In this document: in pieces, positions 19,043 to 27,281 of the stretch
Layout: every line of letters begins with the position of its first letter
Position numbering within the stretch: position 1 is the first letter of the stretch
Assembly (NCBI GenBank): GCA_035508495.1
Contig: DATJMX010000016.1
Coordinates: forward strand, 24,948 to 88,947
Source: Candidatus Binataceae bacterium
GTDB taxonomy: Bacteria > Desulfobacterota > Binatia > Binatales > Binataceae
Direction: 5' to 3'
DNA: 64,000 nucleotides
Translations under genes and position numbers: made by a program
Notes under the pieces: model-generated
What the model saw: the letters and a program-made list of their open reading frames with translations, nothing else
Told to the model about the DNA's origin: nothing
Database searches by the model: none

Positions 19043-20203
19043 TCAGAGCGCTTCGAACAGTGCGTTGTACAGTGAAGCAGCGCGTGTATCGATCAACGCG
19101 TTCGCGCCCATTTGATTCATCACGTAGCCGAAGCTGACGTGGGCATCGGGATCTGCAAAGCCGATCGAACCGCCCGCTCCTGGATGGCCGAACGTATGCG
19201 GATTCGGACCGAGCGGCGTTTCGGCCTGCGTCAGCGCGAAGCCGAGGCCCCATCGCGTTTTCTGCCCGAGGACCGCGTCGAGGCCGACCGCCTGCTCGGT
19301 ATGCGCACGCCTGATGCTCGCGGGCGTTAGAACCTGACGCCCGTCGAGCTTGCCGCCCATGGCCAGTGCGCCGTAGAGGCGCGCGAGATCGCGCGCCGTC
19401 GCATGACCATTGGCGGCGGGAATTTCGGCGCCCCGCCAGGCGCGGCTGTTCACCAATTTTGAATCGATCACCGGCACGGGATTGGCAATCGCCTTGTAGC
19501 TGACCGATTCGGGATCGCTCGCCATCTGCGCCATCGGGTCGGGGGCACCCGCTGGCGGAGGCGCCGCCGCAACAAGGTCCGCGATTCGCGAATCGAAACT
19601 CGCGCCGACGCCGATATGAATATCCAGCTCATGCGGCCCGGTGATTTCCTCACGCAGATAAGTGCCTGGCGTCTTGCCCGTGATGCGCCGAATCACCTCG
19701 CCGACTAGATGCCCGAAGGTGAGCGCATGGTAGCCGTGCTTCGTGCCGGGCTCCCACCAGGGCTCCTGGGCGGCGAGCGCATCGCACATCAGCGTCCAGT
19801 TGAAGTACCCGTCGGGCGGAAGCTGCTTGCGCACGGCGGCCATGCCGGCGCGATGGCTCAACAAATAGTTAACAGGAATTTTCGCCTTTCCCGCTGCCGC
19901 AAACTCAGGCCAGTAACTCGCTACCGGCGCGTCGAGATCGAGCCGGCCCTGATCGACGAGGCGATGCGCCAGGATCGCGGTGATACCCTTGGTCGTCGAG
20001 TAGACGTTGACCAGCGTATCGCGCTGCCAGGGACGCGTGCGGGCTTGGTCAGCATGCCCAGCCCACAGATCGACGACGGACTTGCCATCGACGGTCGCGG
20101 CCACTGCGGCGCCAACCTCGAGTCCGGCGGCGAAGTTTGACTCGAAGACTTCCTTGACGCGCTTGAAGCGCGGATCGCAACTGCCTTCGCTCTTCACGTT
20201 CAT
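19043..20203 (-). CDS. Class C beta-lactamase-related serine hydrolase, copy 2
   Basis: EstB/LACTB-like hydrolase of 386 residues. It has the SxxK motif STTK in VNVYSTTKGI (about residue 91), the tyrosine motif region KHGYHALTFGHLVGEVIRR and a C-terminal GHPGAGGSIGF in the place of the KTG/HxG box. No signal peptide is seen, which argues for a cytosolic esterase or peptidase rather than a resistance enzyme. It lies 11 bp behind a close paralogue, so the two form an operon from tandem duplication. Confidence 0.87.
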   Translation of the reverse strand: MNVKSEGSCDPRFKRVKEVFESNFAAGLEVGAAVAATVDGKSVVDLWAGHADQARTRPWQRDTLVNVYSTTKGITAILAHRLVDQGRLDLDAPVASYWPEFAAAGKAKIPVNYLLSHRAGMAAVRKQLPPDGYFNWTLMCDALAAQEPWWEPGTKHGYHALTFGHLVGEVIRRITGKTPGTYLREEITGPHELDIHIGVGASFDSRIADLVAAAPPPAGAPDPMAQMASDPESVSYKAIANPVPVIDSKLVNSRAWRGAEIPAANGHATARDLARLYGALAMGGKLDGRQVLTPASIRRAHTEQAVGLDAVLGQKTRWGLGFALTQAETPLGPNPHTFGHPGAGGSIGFADPDAHVSFGYVMNQMGANALIDTRAASLYNALFEAL

Positions 20204-20214
20204 CGCAATCTCAC

Positions 20215-21378
20215 TCAGAGCGACGCGTAGAACGCGTCCATCAGCGCAGTCGCGCGCGGATCGACCAGCAGGCCCATCTGCATCTGGTTCATCGTGTAGC
20301 CGAATCCGACCTTCGCCTCTGGATCAGCGAAGCCGACCGAACCGCCCGCGCCAGGATGGCCGAACGCTTTGGGATTGGGACCGAACGCGGCGGACGGCTG
20401 CGACATCATGAAGCCCAGCGAGAACCTGGTCGAGATTCCCATGATCACCGCGTCGGGACCGAGGGACTGTTCTTCCGAGCAATGCGCGATCTGCTTCTGC
20501 GCCACGACCCGTACGCCGTCGAGCTCGCCGCCGCGCGCGAGCGCACCGTAAAGGCGCGCCAGTCCGCGCGCGGTGAAGTGACCATTGGCGGCGGGGATCT
20601 CCGCGCCGCGCCAACCACGCGTGTTGTCGAGTCCCGGCATCGAGAGCACCGGCGGATTCGCGAATGCCTTCGCCATCACGCCTTCGGGATTCTTCGCGAT
20701 CTCGGCAAACAGGTTCGGCGCGCCCGGCGGCAGCGGCGGCGACGGAATCATGTCGGCAGTACGCGCATCGTCCTTCGCATCGAGGCCGATATGCAGATCG
20801 AGTCCGAGCGGACCCGCCAGCTCATCGTGCAGAAAGCGTCCCGGCGTCTTGCCCGAGATACGCCGGATCACTTCGCCGACGAGCCATCCAAATGTGAGCG
20901 CATGGTAACCGTGCTTTGCTCCCGGCTCCCACCACGGCTCCTGCTCGGCGAGCGCGGTGCACATCGTATCCCAGTTGTAGATATCGTCGGGGCGGAGCGG
21001 CTTGCTGACAGCTGCGAGTCCGGCGCGATGGCTGAGCAGATAGCGCACCGGCAGCTTCGCCTTTCCGGCTTGCGCGAATTCCGGCCAGTATTTCGCGACA
21101 GGCGCATCGATATCGAGCTTGCCCTCGCCAGCCAGGCGATGAGCGCAAATTGCCGTCACGCCCTTGGTCGTCGAATAGCAATTAACCAGTGTATCGCGAG
21201 TCCACGGCCGCGTGCGGGCCTTGTCGGCATGACCAGCCCAGATATCAACGACCGGCTTGCCGTCGATTGTGATCGCCACCGCGGCGCCAACCTCAACGCC
21301 GCGTTCGAAATTCTGCGCAAACGCATCCTTGACGCGATTGAACCTGGGATCGCACGAACCGTCAATCTGAATCGCCAT
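20215..21378 (-). CDS. Class C beta-lactamase-related serine hydrolase, copy 1
   Basis: A 387-residue paralogue of the next gene; long stretches are near-identical (for example the DPRFxRVKxxFxxNFxxGxEVGAAVA start and the GHPGAGGS-GFADP end). SxxK is STTK in YSTTKGV, and YHALTFGWLVGEVIRR carries the tyrosine. The open frame extends upstream to 21513, but the ATG at 21378 has GGAGAG 6 bp before it and aligns with the paralogue's start. Probably an esterase; substrate unknown. First gene of a two-gene operon. Confidence 0.88.
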   Translation of the reverse strand: MAIQIDGSCDPRFNRVKDAFAQNFERGVEVGAAVAITIDGKPVVDIWAGHADKARTRPWTRDTLVNCYSTTKGVTAICAHRLAGEGKLDIDAPVAKYWPEFAQAGKAKLPVRYLLSHRAGLAAVSKPLRPDDIYNWDTMCTALAEQEPWWEPGAKHGYHALTFGWLVGEVIRRISGKTPGRFLHDELAGPLGLDLHIGLDAKDDARTADMIPSPPLPPGAPNLFAEIAKNPEGVMAKAFANPPVLSMPGLDNTRGWRGAEIPAANGHFTARGLARLYGALARGGELDGVRVVAQKQIAHCSEEQSLGPDAVIMGISTRFSLGFMMSQPSAAFGPNPKAFGHPGAGGSVGFADPEAKVGFGYTMNQMQMGLLVDPRATALMDAFYASL

Positions 21379-21528
21379 ATCAAACTCTCCTCGGCCAGAG
21401 TCGCCGCAGCGCATCTCATACCACGCCGTGAAGAGAGCGACCAAACTGGGCGATCGATTGAAGATGACCGCAAAGAGATTGGAAGGGAGCGGGCGAAATC
21501 GTGGCGATCTCACCCGCTCGTCAGGCGG

Positions 21529-22077
21529 TTAGTGGTGGGCAGGCGCTTTATTTTCCTTGGGCACCGACGCTTCGCCGGTGTACGAAATGTCCTCGGCGCC
21601 GAGCGCCTCGAAAATCTTCTTGGCGCGATCGCGCTCCTTGCCGTCCTCGGTATGGACCGACAGCAGGATGTTACCGCTGGCGACCTTGCCCTCGTAGCGC
21701 TTGGCTTCGTACTCGGGGATACCGAAGCCGATAAGGGCGCCGGTCACGCCACCGGCCGCAGCGCCGCCGGCCGCACCGGCGAGTGCCGCCATGATCGGAC
21801 CCGCGGCGATAAATGGGCCAAGCCCCGGAATAGCCAGTGCTCCGATACCGACCATCCATCCGAGCGCGCCGCCCAGGATTGCTCCCGTTCCCGCTCCAGC
21901 GGTCGCGCCTTCGGGCGCCTTGGTATGCTGCTCGTGAGCAAAGTCGCGAGTTCCCTGCTTATCGGGCAGAAGGACTGAAATATCATTCTCGCTGAAGCCC
22001 GCGGCTTTGAGACCATCGGCGATCTGGATCGCCTGCGTCTCAGTCTTCGCGATACCGAATACTGCTTTGATTGCCAT
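21529..22077 (-). CDS. YflT/DUF3341-like stress protein with glycine-zipper membrane hairpin
   Basis: A 182-residue protein. The N-terminal alpha/beta domain (AVFGIAKTETQAIQIADGL) and the C-terminal SGNILLSVHTEDGKERDRAKKIFEALGAEDI resemble general-stress YflT-type domains, which bracket a Gly/Ala-rich hydrophobic hairpin (about residues 60-118) expected to sit in a membrane. CAGGAGAGGTC precedes the ATG. Last gene of an operon with a BON protein and a 26-residue peptide; such sets are commonly osmotic or oxidative-stress induced. The role itself is unknown. Confidence 0.72.
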   Translation of the reverse strand: MAIKAVFGIAKTETQAIQIADGLKAAGFSENDISVLLPDKQGTRDFAHEQHTKAPEGATAGAGTGAILGGALGWMVGIGALAIPGLGPFIAAGPIMAALAGAAGGAAAGGVTGALIGFGIPEYEAKRYEGKVASGNILLSVHTEDGKERDRAKKIFEALGAEDISYTGEASVPKENKAPAHH

Positions 22078-22088
22078 GACCTCTCCTG

Positions 22089-22463
22089 TTATTGAGCTTT
22101 TACTTCGAGCTCGTCGTTGACTTTATCTGGGCCGGCGAGCGCCTTGGCCTTGTCTGCGATCGAGGTCTTTTCAGCCTCGTTCTGCACCGGGCCTCGCAGT
22201 GTGACGCTGCCGTTGGCGGTAATGATCTTGACGTTGTGCGCCAGCGTCGAAAGCGAATCGTCTTTCACGACCGCCCGGCGGATCTCACTGGTGAGCTGCA
22301 GGTCATTGGGCGAGTTCGACTGCTGATCGGGTGTTACAGCGCCAGCGAGCTTGTCACGCGCGTTTACCGCGGTATTGTCGGGCGCAGCCTCTTGCGCGAT
22401 CGCAAAGCCGCCAAAACCCACCAAGGCGGACGACAATAGTAAACTCAGTGCAATGCGTTTCAA
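22089..22463 (-). CDS. Periplasmic BON-domain protein
   Basis: A 124-residue protein with a signal peptide (MKRIALSLLLSSALVGFGGFAIA) and one BON domain: LQLTSEIRRAVVKDDSLSTL followed by VKIITANGSVTLRGPVQNE and a closing VNDELEVKA. BON proteins (OsmY-like) bind membranes or phospholipid in the periplasm under stress. The initiator is TTG, with GAGG 8 bp upstream. It sits between the small peptide gene and the YflT-like gene, all within 16 bp of each other. Confidence 0.87.
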   Translation of the reverse strand: MKRIALSLLLSSALVGFGGFAIAQEAAPDNTAVNARDKLAGAVTPDQQSNSPNDLQLTSEIRRAVVKDDSLSTLAHNVKIITANGSVTLRGPVQNEAEKTSIADKAKALAGPDKVNDELEVKAQ

Positions 22464-22478
22464 GGGAAATACCTCGTA

Positions 22479-22559
22479 TTACAGCACGTGGGTGAAGAGA
22501 TATATGACGACGAGCACCGATATCGGCACTCCCAATAGCCATGCAATTGCGTAACGCAT
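22479..22559 (-). CDS. 26-residue single-helix membrane peptide
   Basis: A short frame with ATG at 22559 and TAA at 22479. The product is 26 residues and nearly all hydrophobic: it starts MRYAIAWLLGVPISVLVV and ends YLFTHVL. CGGAGGA lies 9-11 bp upstream of the ATG, a strong ribosome binding site, and the stop is 15 bp before the BON gene's TTG, so the three genes look like one operon. A single transmembrane helix is predicted. Similar tiny hydrophobic proteins occur beside stress genes in proteobacteria; the role is unknown. Confidence 0.68.
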   Translation of the reverse strand: MRYAIAWLLGVPISVLVVIYLFTHVL

Positions 22560-22921
22560 AATTGGCCGTCCTCCGATTTGATTTCCGCGCTCCTGAGCGC
22601 TGACAGATTAATCAGCAACCGCTGTGCCATTGCGCATCCAGTGCGCAGTGCAAGTCGCGTGTTTTTAAAATGTCGGCTAAGTAAGCGTTATTTGAAGCTA
22701 CTGAGGTATTGATATCGTCTTGGACTTTGCGGACTGCCTGATGACAGCAAGTAATTTTTATCCATCCGATAGGCGCCTGGATAACATCAGCCTGAAGGAA
22801 AAACACTCTTGAATTATCCTGTAGAATGCCAAGTACATACAAAACAACGCGCCCGGATTGCTTTCGAAATCCGGGCGCGGAGAGACAGAGTCGTTTCGAT
22901 GGCCGAAGCGACTAATGGCGA
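22560..22921. other. Intergenic region with a terminator and no convincing gene
   Basis: Holds the promoter side of the 26-residue peptide operon and, at its right, the terminator of the next leftward gene. A 76-codon frame (22612-22842, -) has no ribosome binding site, is Cys/His-rich and overlaps the terminator region, so I do not call it. Confidence 0.6.
22840..22879 (-). terminator. Rho-independent terminator of the small lipoprotein gene
   Basis: A perfect 12-bp stem (CGCGCCCGGATT at 22848-22859 with 22868-22879), 8-nt loop, and on the minus strand an immediately following TTGTTTTGT tract. It is placed 43 bp past the stop of the 22922-23272 gene. Confidence 0.85.
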
Positions 22922-23272
22922 CTAGTCAACGTTCTGCTTGGCAACGAAACCACTCGCGCCTTTCATTGGACCGTCGATCACCTGGACGACCGATCCATTG
23001 TCGTCGCTGGACATTACGCTGACCTGTGTCTGGTCATCGATTTCGCGAGCCTGAAACTGCTGCTTGACGTCGCCGACCATTCCCTCCACGCCACCCGACT
23101 GCTTTTCATGAGAGACGTGCAGGTAGGTCTGCTCGTCGGGATACAGCGGAACGGTATGCTGATTTCCAGTCGCAACGAGTTTATGCGTGACGACGGCCGA
23201 TGGCTGTTGGCACGCGATCAAGCAGAGCGCTGCCGCGCTAAATAATATGGAGATGAAGATGCTGCGATTCAC
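22922..23272 (-). CDS. Small secreted lipoprotein with SH3/KOW-like tail
   Basis: A 116-residue protein starting at GTG 23272, which has GGAGAA 7 bp upstream. The lipobox LIAC sits at about residue 21 (N-terminal VNRSIFISILFSAAALCLIAC). The mature part is polar; its end (GSVVQVIDGPMKGASGFVAKQNVD) resembles an SH3-like or KOW beta-strand unit. No family could be named. It is 34 bp downstream of the DUF2934 gene and ends before a strong terminator. Confidence 0.65.
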   Translation of the reverse strand: MNRSIFISILFSAAALCLIACQQPSAVVTHKLVATGNQHTVPLYPDEQTYLHVSHEKQSGGVEGMVGDVKQQFQAREIDDQTQVSVMSSDDNGSVVQVIDGPMKGASGFVAKQNVD

Positions 23273-23305
23273 GTGTAGGTTCTCCAAACGCGATTGGGTC
23301 AAAGG

Positions 23306-23605
23306 TTACAGATCTTCGCCCTTGCTCCTCTGTTTCCCTTTTTCCTCGGCCTCACGAAGCGATTGGCCTTCCGGGCCTTCGACCGCACGTTTCGCTTCCT
23401 GAGCGGCAGAGCCTGCGTGGCCGTTGCGCTCAAATTTTTGAAGATTGCGTTCGTAGTCATGCGCGCCGCGCAACTCCTCATCATTCGAAGTGGAAAGTTC
23501 ACGCTCCGCCTGACACCAGTGCTGCTCGGCCTCGCCGTCGGGACAGCCTTTGCTTTGCCAAATCTGATAAGCGCGTTCACGAATGCGCTGGGCGAAATCA
23601 CTCAT
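23306..23605 (-). CDS. DUF2934 protein
   Basis: A 99-residue soluble, highly charged protein. The N-terminus (MSDFAQRIRERAYQIWQSKGCPDGEAEQHWCQAERE) is a textbook DUF2934 motif: short helices with a Trp and the GxPDGxAExHWxxAExE core. The C-terminus is lysine/glutamate-rich and probably disordered. TGGAGGCTC precedes the ATG at 23605; the frame continues 19 codons upstream without support. Function unknown; such proteins are common in soil bacteria beside stress genes. Confidence 0.82.
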   Translation of the reverse strand: MSDFAQRIRERAYQIWQSKGCPDGEAEQHWCQAERELSTSNDEELRGAHDYERNLQKFERNGHAGSAAQEAKRAVEGPEGQSLREAEEKGKQRSKGEDL

Positions 23606-23941
23606 CGCGGTAGAGCCTCCATTGAGTGAATTGCAGCACGCAATGTGCCATCGAATCGTCATGCGAGTTCACTGATTTGACGAGCTTTATTGCGCAAAAT
23701 GCGTTCCGTCCATCGGCGGAAAAGGAGAATTGTGTAAATACTCCCTAAAAATATCGCTCGGGCGGCGCTCGCAGATTCAAAATTCAAGGCTGCTCGTAAT
23801 GTAAGTGTTGCCTGCAAAAGCCGACCGCCGCTACCAACTTGGTCCCCTCAGCTTGATGAAAAATTGGACCTCACCTCGCCGGGTTGATTCAATATTTATA
23901 TTCACCTCGAACCTTCAAATTGAGACTCAGGGAGCAGAGCA
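23606..23941. other. Intergenic region upstream of the ferritin-like gene
   Basis: No gene seen. AT-rich at the right end (around 23885-23910, with TTGATT and a TATATT run). It probably contains divergent promoters for the DUF2934 operon and the ferritin-like gene, but I cannot fix -35/-10 pairs with confidence. Confidence 0.45.
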
Positions 23942-24472
23942 ATGGGCGAGTTTGTCGCAGACTTGAAGAAGATCAAAGAGCGTGCGCGCAACCACATGGA
24001 GCAGGGCGCGGTCACCGCGGGCTACAAAGCCGATCGCAAGGCGGTGATCAAAGTCCTGAACGAAGTCCTGGCGACGGAGATGGTGTGCGCACTTCGCTAC
24101 AAGCGTCACTACTATATGGCCGAGGGAATCAACGCCGAGGCCGTGAAAACTGAATTTCAACAGCACGCGACTGAGGAAGAGCAGCATGCGGACTGGGTAG
24201 CCACTCGCATTACTCAGTTGAACGGCGAACCGGATTTTAATCCCGAGGGCCTTGCTACCAGGAGTCATTCCGAATACCAGGAAGGCGACGATTTAGTTTC
24301 GATGCTGAAAGAAGACCTTTACGCCGAGCGCATTGCGATCGAATCGTATTCCTCAATCGTCCGCTGGCTCGGCTCCGACGATCCAACAACCAGAAAACTG
24401 ATCGAGGAGATCCTGAAGGTCGAAGAGGAGCACGCCGACGATCTGAAGAATCTGCTCGCAAAAATGAGCTGA
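23942..24472 (+). CDS. Ferritin-like (bacterioferritin/Dps-type) di-iron protein
   Basis: A 176-residue four-helix bundle protein, probably cytosolic iron storage or detoxification. The expected ligands are visible: Glu in LNEVLATEMVCALRYKRHYY (helix A), EEEQHADW (E-x-x-H, helix B), EDLYAERIAIESY (helix C) and VEEEHADDL (E-x-x-H, helix D). The length suits bacterioferritin-like members, but the haem Met and ferroxidase details cannot be assigned by eye. CAGGGAGCAGAGCA lies just before the ATG. The stress-gene neighbourhood fits a protective role. Confidence 0.86.
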   Translation: MGEFVADLKKIKERARNHMEQGAVTAGYKADRKAVIKVLNEVLATEMVCALRYKRHYYMAEGINAEAVKTEFQQHATEEEQHADWVATRITQLNGEPDFNPEGLATRSHSEYQEGDDLVSMLKEDLYAERIAIESYSSIVRWLGSDDPTTRKLIEEILKVEEEHADDLKNLLAKMS

Positions 24473-24478
24473 GGCGAG

Positions 24479-24511
24479 GCCGGCACGGTTCGATATCTTG
24501 AGCCGTGCCGG
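24479..24511 (+). terminator. Terminator-like hairpin after the ferritin-like gene
   Basis: Perfect 9-bp stem CCGGCACGG / CCGTGCCGG (24480-24488 with 24503-24511), 7 bp past the stop. There is no T tract, so factor-independent termination is not certain. Confidence 0.45.
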
Positions 24512-24565
24512 AGCGATTCTCGCGGTAACTTTCGGTCCTCTGCAAACGCTATACTGCCAGGAACC

Positions 24566-25303
24566 GTGAAGGGGTGTTTGGCTATATTCTCCGCGCTAGC
24601 GCTTGCGTTCGTTCCAATCGGGGCGGCTGCACAATACCAGTACGATGTCCCGCGACCAGCACCGAGTCCCGCGCTGCCGGGTTTTCAAGGCGGAAATACG
24701 CTCGAACGGCCGCCAGCAGGACAAGGCGGAAATATCCTCGAGCTCGCCCCGGCGCAGGGCGCGAAGCTGCCTCCAGCCCCGGCGCCTCTAACCAACATCG
24801 AGATACCGTCCGCCTTCGTCGGATGCTGGGAAGGCACCCCTGATGGCTTCGATTCAGTAGTCAACTCGCGCGACGGATTCACTATCGGCCAGCCGGGACG
24901 AATCGTCTTTTGCTACCGCCCAAACCGCATCGATGTTCCCGTAGCCACACTGAACCTCGGCAAGAATGGTTGGCTAAAGGACATCGCGCTGAATTACGGT
25001 CTTGGATTGACCGTGCTGAAGGTTGATGAAGCCCGGATCGAAAGCAAGGTCTATGCGGTGACTCCGACGCAGATTCACGCTCGCACGTTCGTACCGCTCA
25101 AAGGTGTCGAGCTGATGCTATGGGTCGTCCCGATACCATTCCACCAGACCCTCACCGACGAGGAGATCGCAACTCTCAAGGATACTAACACGGTGTCAGT
25201 GACCGCTCGTCAGCAACTCGTGCTGGGCTCGGGTTTCGAGAGCCTCCGTACCTGGCACGCCGACTTTCATCGCGTCCCCGATCCATCGTCCGCGCCCAGG
25301 TGA
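24566..25303 (+). CDS. Secreted protein of unknown family, with a decayed copy downstream
   Basis: A 245-residue protein starting at GTG, with a signal peptide ending near AAAQ (residue 22). After a Pro-rich linker it has two short direct repeats (GFQGGNTLERPP and GQGGNILELAP; the DNA CAAGGCGGAAATA occurs twice). The remainder is a globular domain beginning IPSAFVGCWEGTPDGFDSV, with FCYRPNRIDVPVATLNLGK. I do not recognise the family. A truncated, frameshifted copy is at 26938-27230, so this gene has been duplicated. Confidence 0.7.
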   Translation: MKGCLAIFSALALAFVPIGAAAQYQYDVPRPAPSPALPGFQGGNTLERPPAGQGGNILELAPAQGAKLPPAPAPLTNIEIPSAFVGCWEGTPDGFDSVVNSRDGFTIGQPGRIVFCYRPNRIDVPVATLNLGKNGWLKDIALNYGLGLTVLKVDEARIESKVYAVTPTQIHARTFVPLKGVELMLWVVPIPFHQTLTDEEIATLKDTNTVSVTARQQLVLGSGFESLRTWHADFHRVPDPSSAPR

Positions 25304-25321
25304 GGCGGCTCGCGGCCGAGA

Positions 25322-25786
25322 CTATTTGTCCGGATCGACGATGCTGATTCCTTCGTGGGCGAGCTCCATCGCCTCGATCGCCACTTCGTTGCCTCCGGAC
25401 TTCAAGTCAGTGCCGGTAATTTTGGTGGGATAGGCATTCGCGAGCGTCCAGACCATCGTCGGCTTACCCGCTTCATCGAGCAGACTGATAGTGACCGTTT
25501 TTCTATCCGGTACATTCGTTTTGATCTGGTTGTACCAGTCCCAGAAGTCGCTGTCCGATTTGAAAAGGCCCTTTTTAAGCGTGACATTGCCGTACTTCTT
25601 AATGCCGGGCATTTTGACGGTCGAGAAAGCGGGCGTGCCGCCCGCGCGATATTCGATGGGTTGCGTTTCCGCGTCCAGGCCAGAAACTTCCTGGAACGCC
25701 GTCGCGATCGAATCCCACTTCACTTCGAAGTAGAACTTCGGCATTGGCCATATCGTTTTCGATTGCTGCGATCCGTCGTCAGGCAT
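25322..25786 (-). CDS. Phage/contractile-injection tail-tube protein (T4 gp19-like)
   Basis: A 154-residue protein matching the gp19-type inner-tube family along its whole length: PKFYFEVKWDSIATAFQEVSGLDAE at the start, IEYRAGGTPAFSTVKMPGIKKYGNVTLKKG in the middle, and KSGGNEVAIEAMELAHEGI at the end. This family forms the tube of T4-like phages, eCIS/PVC particles and related systems. CGGAGGCGGGCA before the ATG is a good ribosome binding site. No sheath, baseplate, spike or ATPase gene is adjacent, so it is an orphan. A methyltransferase gene lies 23 bp upstream on the same strand. Confidence 0.87.
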   Translation of the reverse strand: MPDDGSQQSKTIWPMPKFYFEVKWDSIATAFQEVSGLDAETQPIEYRAGGTPAFSTVKMPGIKKYGNVTLKKGLFKSDSDFWDWYNQIKTNVPDRKTVTISLLDEAGKPTMVWTLANAYPTKITGTDLKSGGNEVAIEAMELAHEGISIVDPDK

Positions 25787-25809
25787 TGCCCGCCTCCGAG
25801 AGTTCGGGA

Positions 25810-26760
25810 TTAGTTTTTACGAGCGAGAACCCTGAGCCCCATTCCCTGGTCGGCACTCAAGTACGCAAAACGATCGAAGACTGCAATAGAGGCCTTCAGT
25901 AGCGGATATGCTCGACGGTAGGCCATTGACTGGCGAACTCCCATCGCAAACGAGGGATACCAGACAAGATTCTCCGGTTGCAGGTATCGATGTCGGATGG
26001 GGTACGAGCGACAGGAAATAATGTCCAAATCGAGCCGCCGCAGGAGTTCACACAGGCCCGGCTTGCCGAAACCCCACAAGTGTTCGCCTATTTTAAGCGA
26101 GTTGTAGAAATTCATTCGCTTGAACTGCCTGCGGAGCAGATTCTTGACGCGCAGAAACGCCGCCGTGTTATTTGGACATTCCAGGTATAGATATCCGCGC
26201 GGCGCCAGGACTCGAATCAGCGTTCTTACGAATCCAACGGGATCGAGCAAGTGTTCGATTACCTGAGAGGCCTTGATCAGTGAAAACCTGCCCTCCAGTT
26301 CGACTTCATCGTTCAGATCGCCGCACTTCAAATCGATCTTCAACCCGAGCCTGGACGCTCGATTGGCGACTTCGCGAACTTTCGACTGGTCTACATCGAT
26401 TCCGACAGCCTCCATCCCGGCTTGAGCCGCCGCCAGGAGACTCGCGCCGTTGCCAAATCCCACTTCCAGATAGGGGAGTGCCGTCAGATCGGCCAGCGTC
26501 ATGGCTTCACGCAGGTCTTCAAACAGTCGCGCCGACCTTTCGATCAGAAGCGGCATGTTGGTTTCAGGAGTTTCTGTATTGTAGTAGTCGGTGTAGAAGT
26601 CGTGCAGTTGGTTTGTGCCGGGATGAGGTAGTATAGTCTCCGTTCTGCAGTTGTCGCATGCGACTACGAAACAAGATGCGTCTTCGAAGCGGTACACCAC
26701 TTTGAGAACTCCAAGGGCGTCGCAGATTGGACAATCGCTGTGAGCGTCTATGCTCGGCAC
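25810..26760 (-). CDS. Class I SAM-dependent methyltransferase with N-terminal zinc-ribbon
   Basis: A 316-residue soluble protein. A CxxC pair at 10/13 and another at 35/38 suggest a small zinc ribbon. The Methyltransf_23-type domain follows, with motif I LEVGFGNG (about residue 98), an acidic VGIDVD loop, and a post-motif region IKASQVIEHLLDPVGFV. This layout is typical of methyltransferases in sugar or polysaccharide clusters, but no such genes adjoin. The start is GTG. The following gene on this strand is the tail-tube gene; whether that means function or chance is unclear. Confidence 0.82.
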   Translation of the reverse strand: MPSIDAHSDCPICDALGVLKVVYRFEDASCFVVACDNCRTETILPHPGTNQLHDFYTDYYNTETPETNMPLLIERSARLFEDLREAMTLADLTALPYLEVGFGNGASLLAAAQAGMEAVGIDVDQSKVREVANRASRLGLKIDLKCGDLNDEVELEGRFSLIKASQVIEHLLDPVGFVRTLIRVLAPRGYLYLECPNNTAAFLRVKNLLRRQFKRMNFYNSLKIGEHLWGFGKPGLCELLRRLDLDIISCRSYPIRHRYLQPENLVWYPSFAMGVRQSMAYRRAYPLLKASIAVFDRFAYLSADQGMGLRVLARKN

Positions 26761-26937
26761 GACTTTTCGCCGAAGAATATGTACTCACACGCCCTAGTTA
26801 GTGCAATTAGCGCGAGAGGGTGGAATTTTTATGTTCCTCGCCGCAACACAGGCAGATCCTGATCGATCGTTATGAGCCATTAGCAGGCCGCGATTACCCA
26901 TTAACCTCAGTCCGCGCGCAAGCGTTATACTGAGATC

Positions 26938-27230
26938 GTGAAGTGGTATCGGGCTATATTGTTTGGCCTCGCGATTGCCGATCTCCCGGCGGGCGCGCAT
27001 TGCACAGTATCAGTTCGATCTCTCTGGTCCGGTACCCGGCAAATCGACGCCGGGGATTCAAGGCGGAAATACGCTCGAGTTCGCCCCAGCAAATAGAGCG
27101 AACGCGACGGATTTACTATCGGCCAGCCCGGTCGAATCGTTTTCTGCTATCGCTCAAACCGTATCGATGTACCCGTTGCGAAGCTCGATCTTGGCAAGAA
27201 CGGCTGGCTTAAGTCGCAGTCCGCGCGCCG
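26938..27230 (+). pseudogene. Decayed partial copy of the 24566-25303 secreted gene
   Basis: The DNA aligns with the upstream gene: GTGAAG start, then the signal-peptide region, CAAGGCGGAAATACGCTCGA, the segment from CGCGACGGATT to the TTGGCAAGAA-GG-TGGCT block. An internal piece of roughly 120 bp is missing and the C-terminal half is absent. The frame shifts twice: just before the AQYQ segment, and at the internal deletion. It sits directly before the convergent moaA and interrupts no other gene. Confidence 0.78.
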
Positions 27231-27281
27231 CTCTGTGGATCGTAGGATTGAAAGTTCGCGGAGCCGTACCTGGTCCGATAG

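Noticed and set aside
22612..22842. 76-codon minus-strand frame
   Set aside because: It reaches into the terminator region of the next gene, has no Shine-Dalgarno and no family resemblance.
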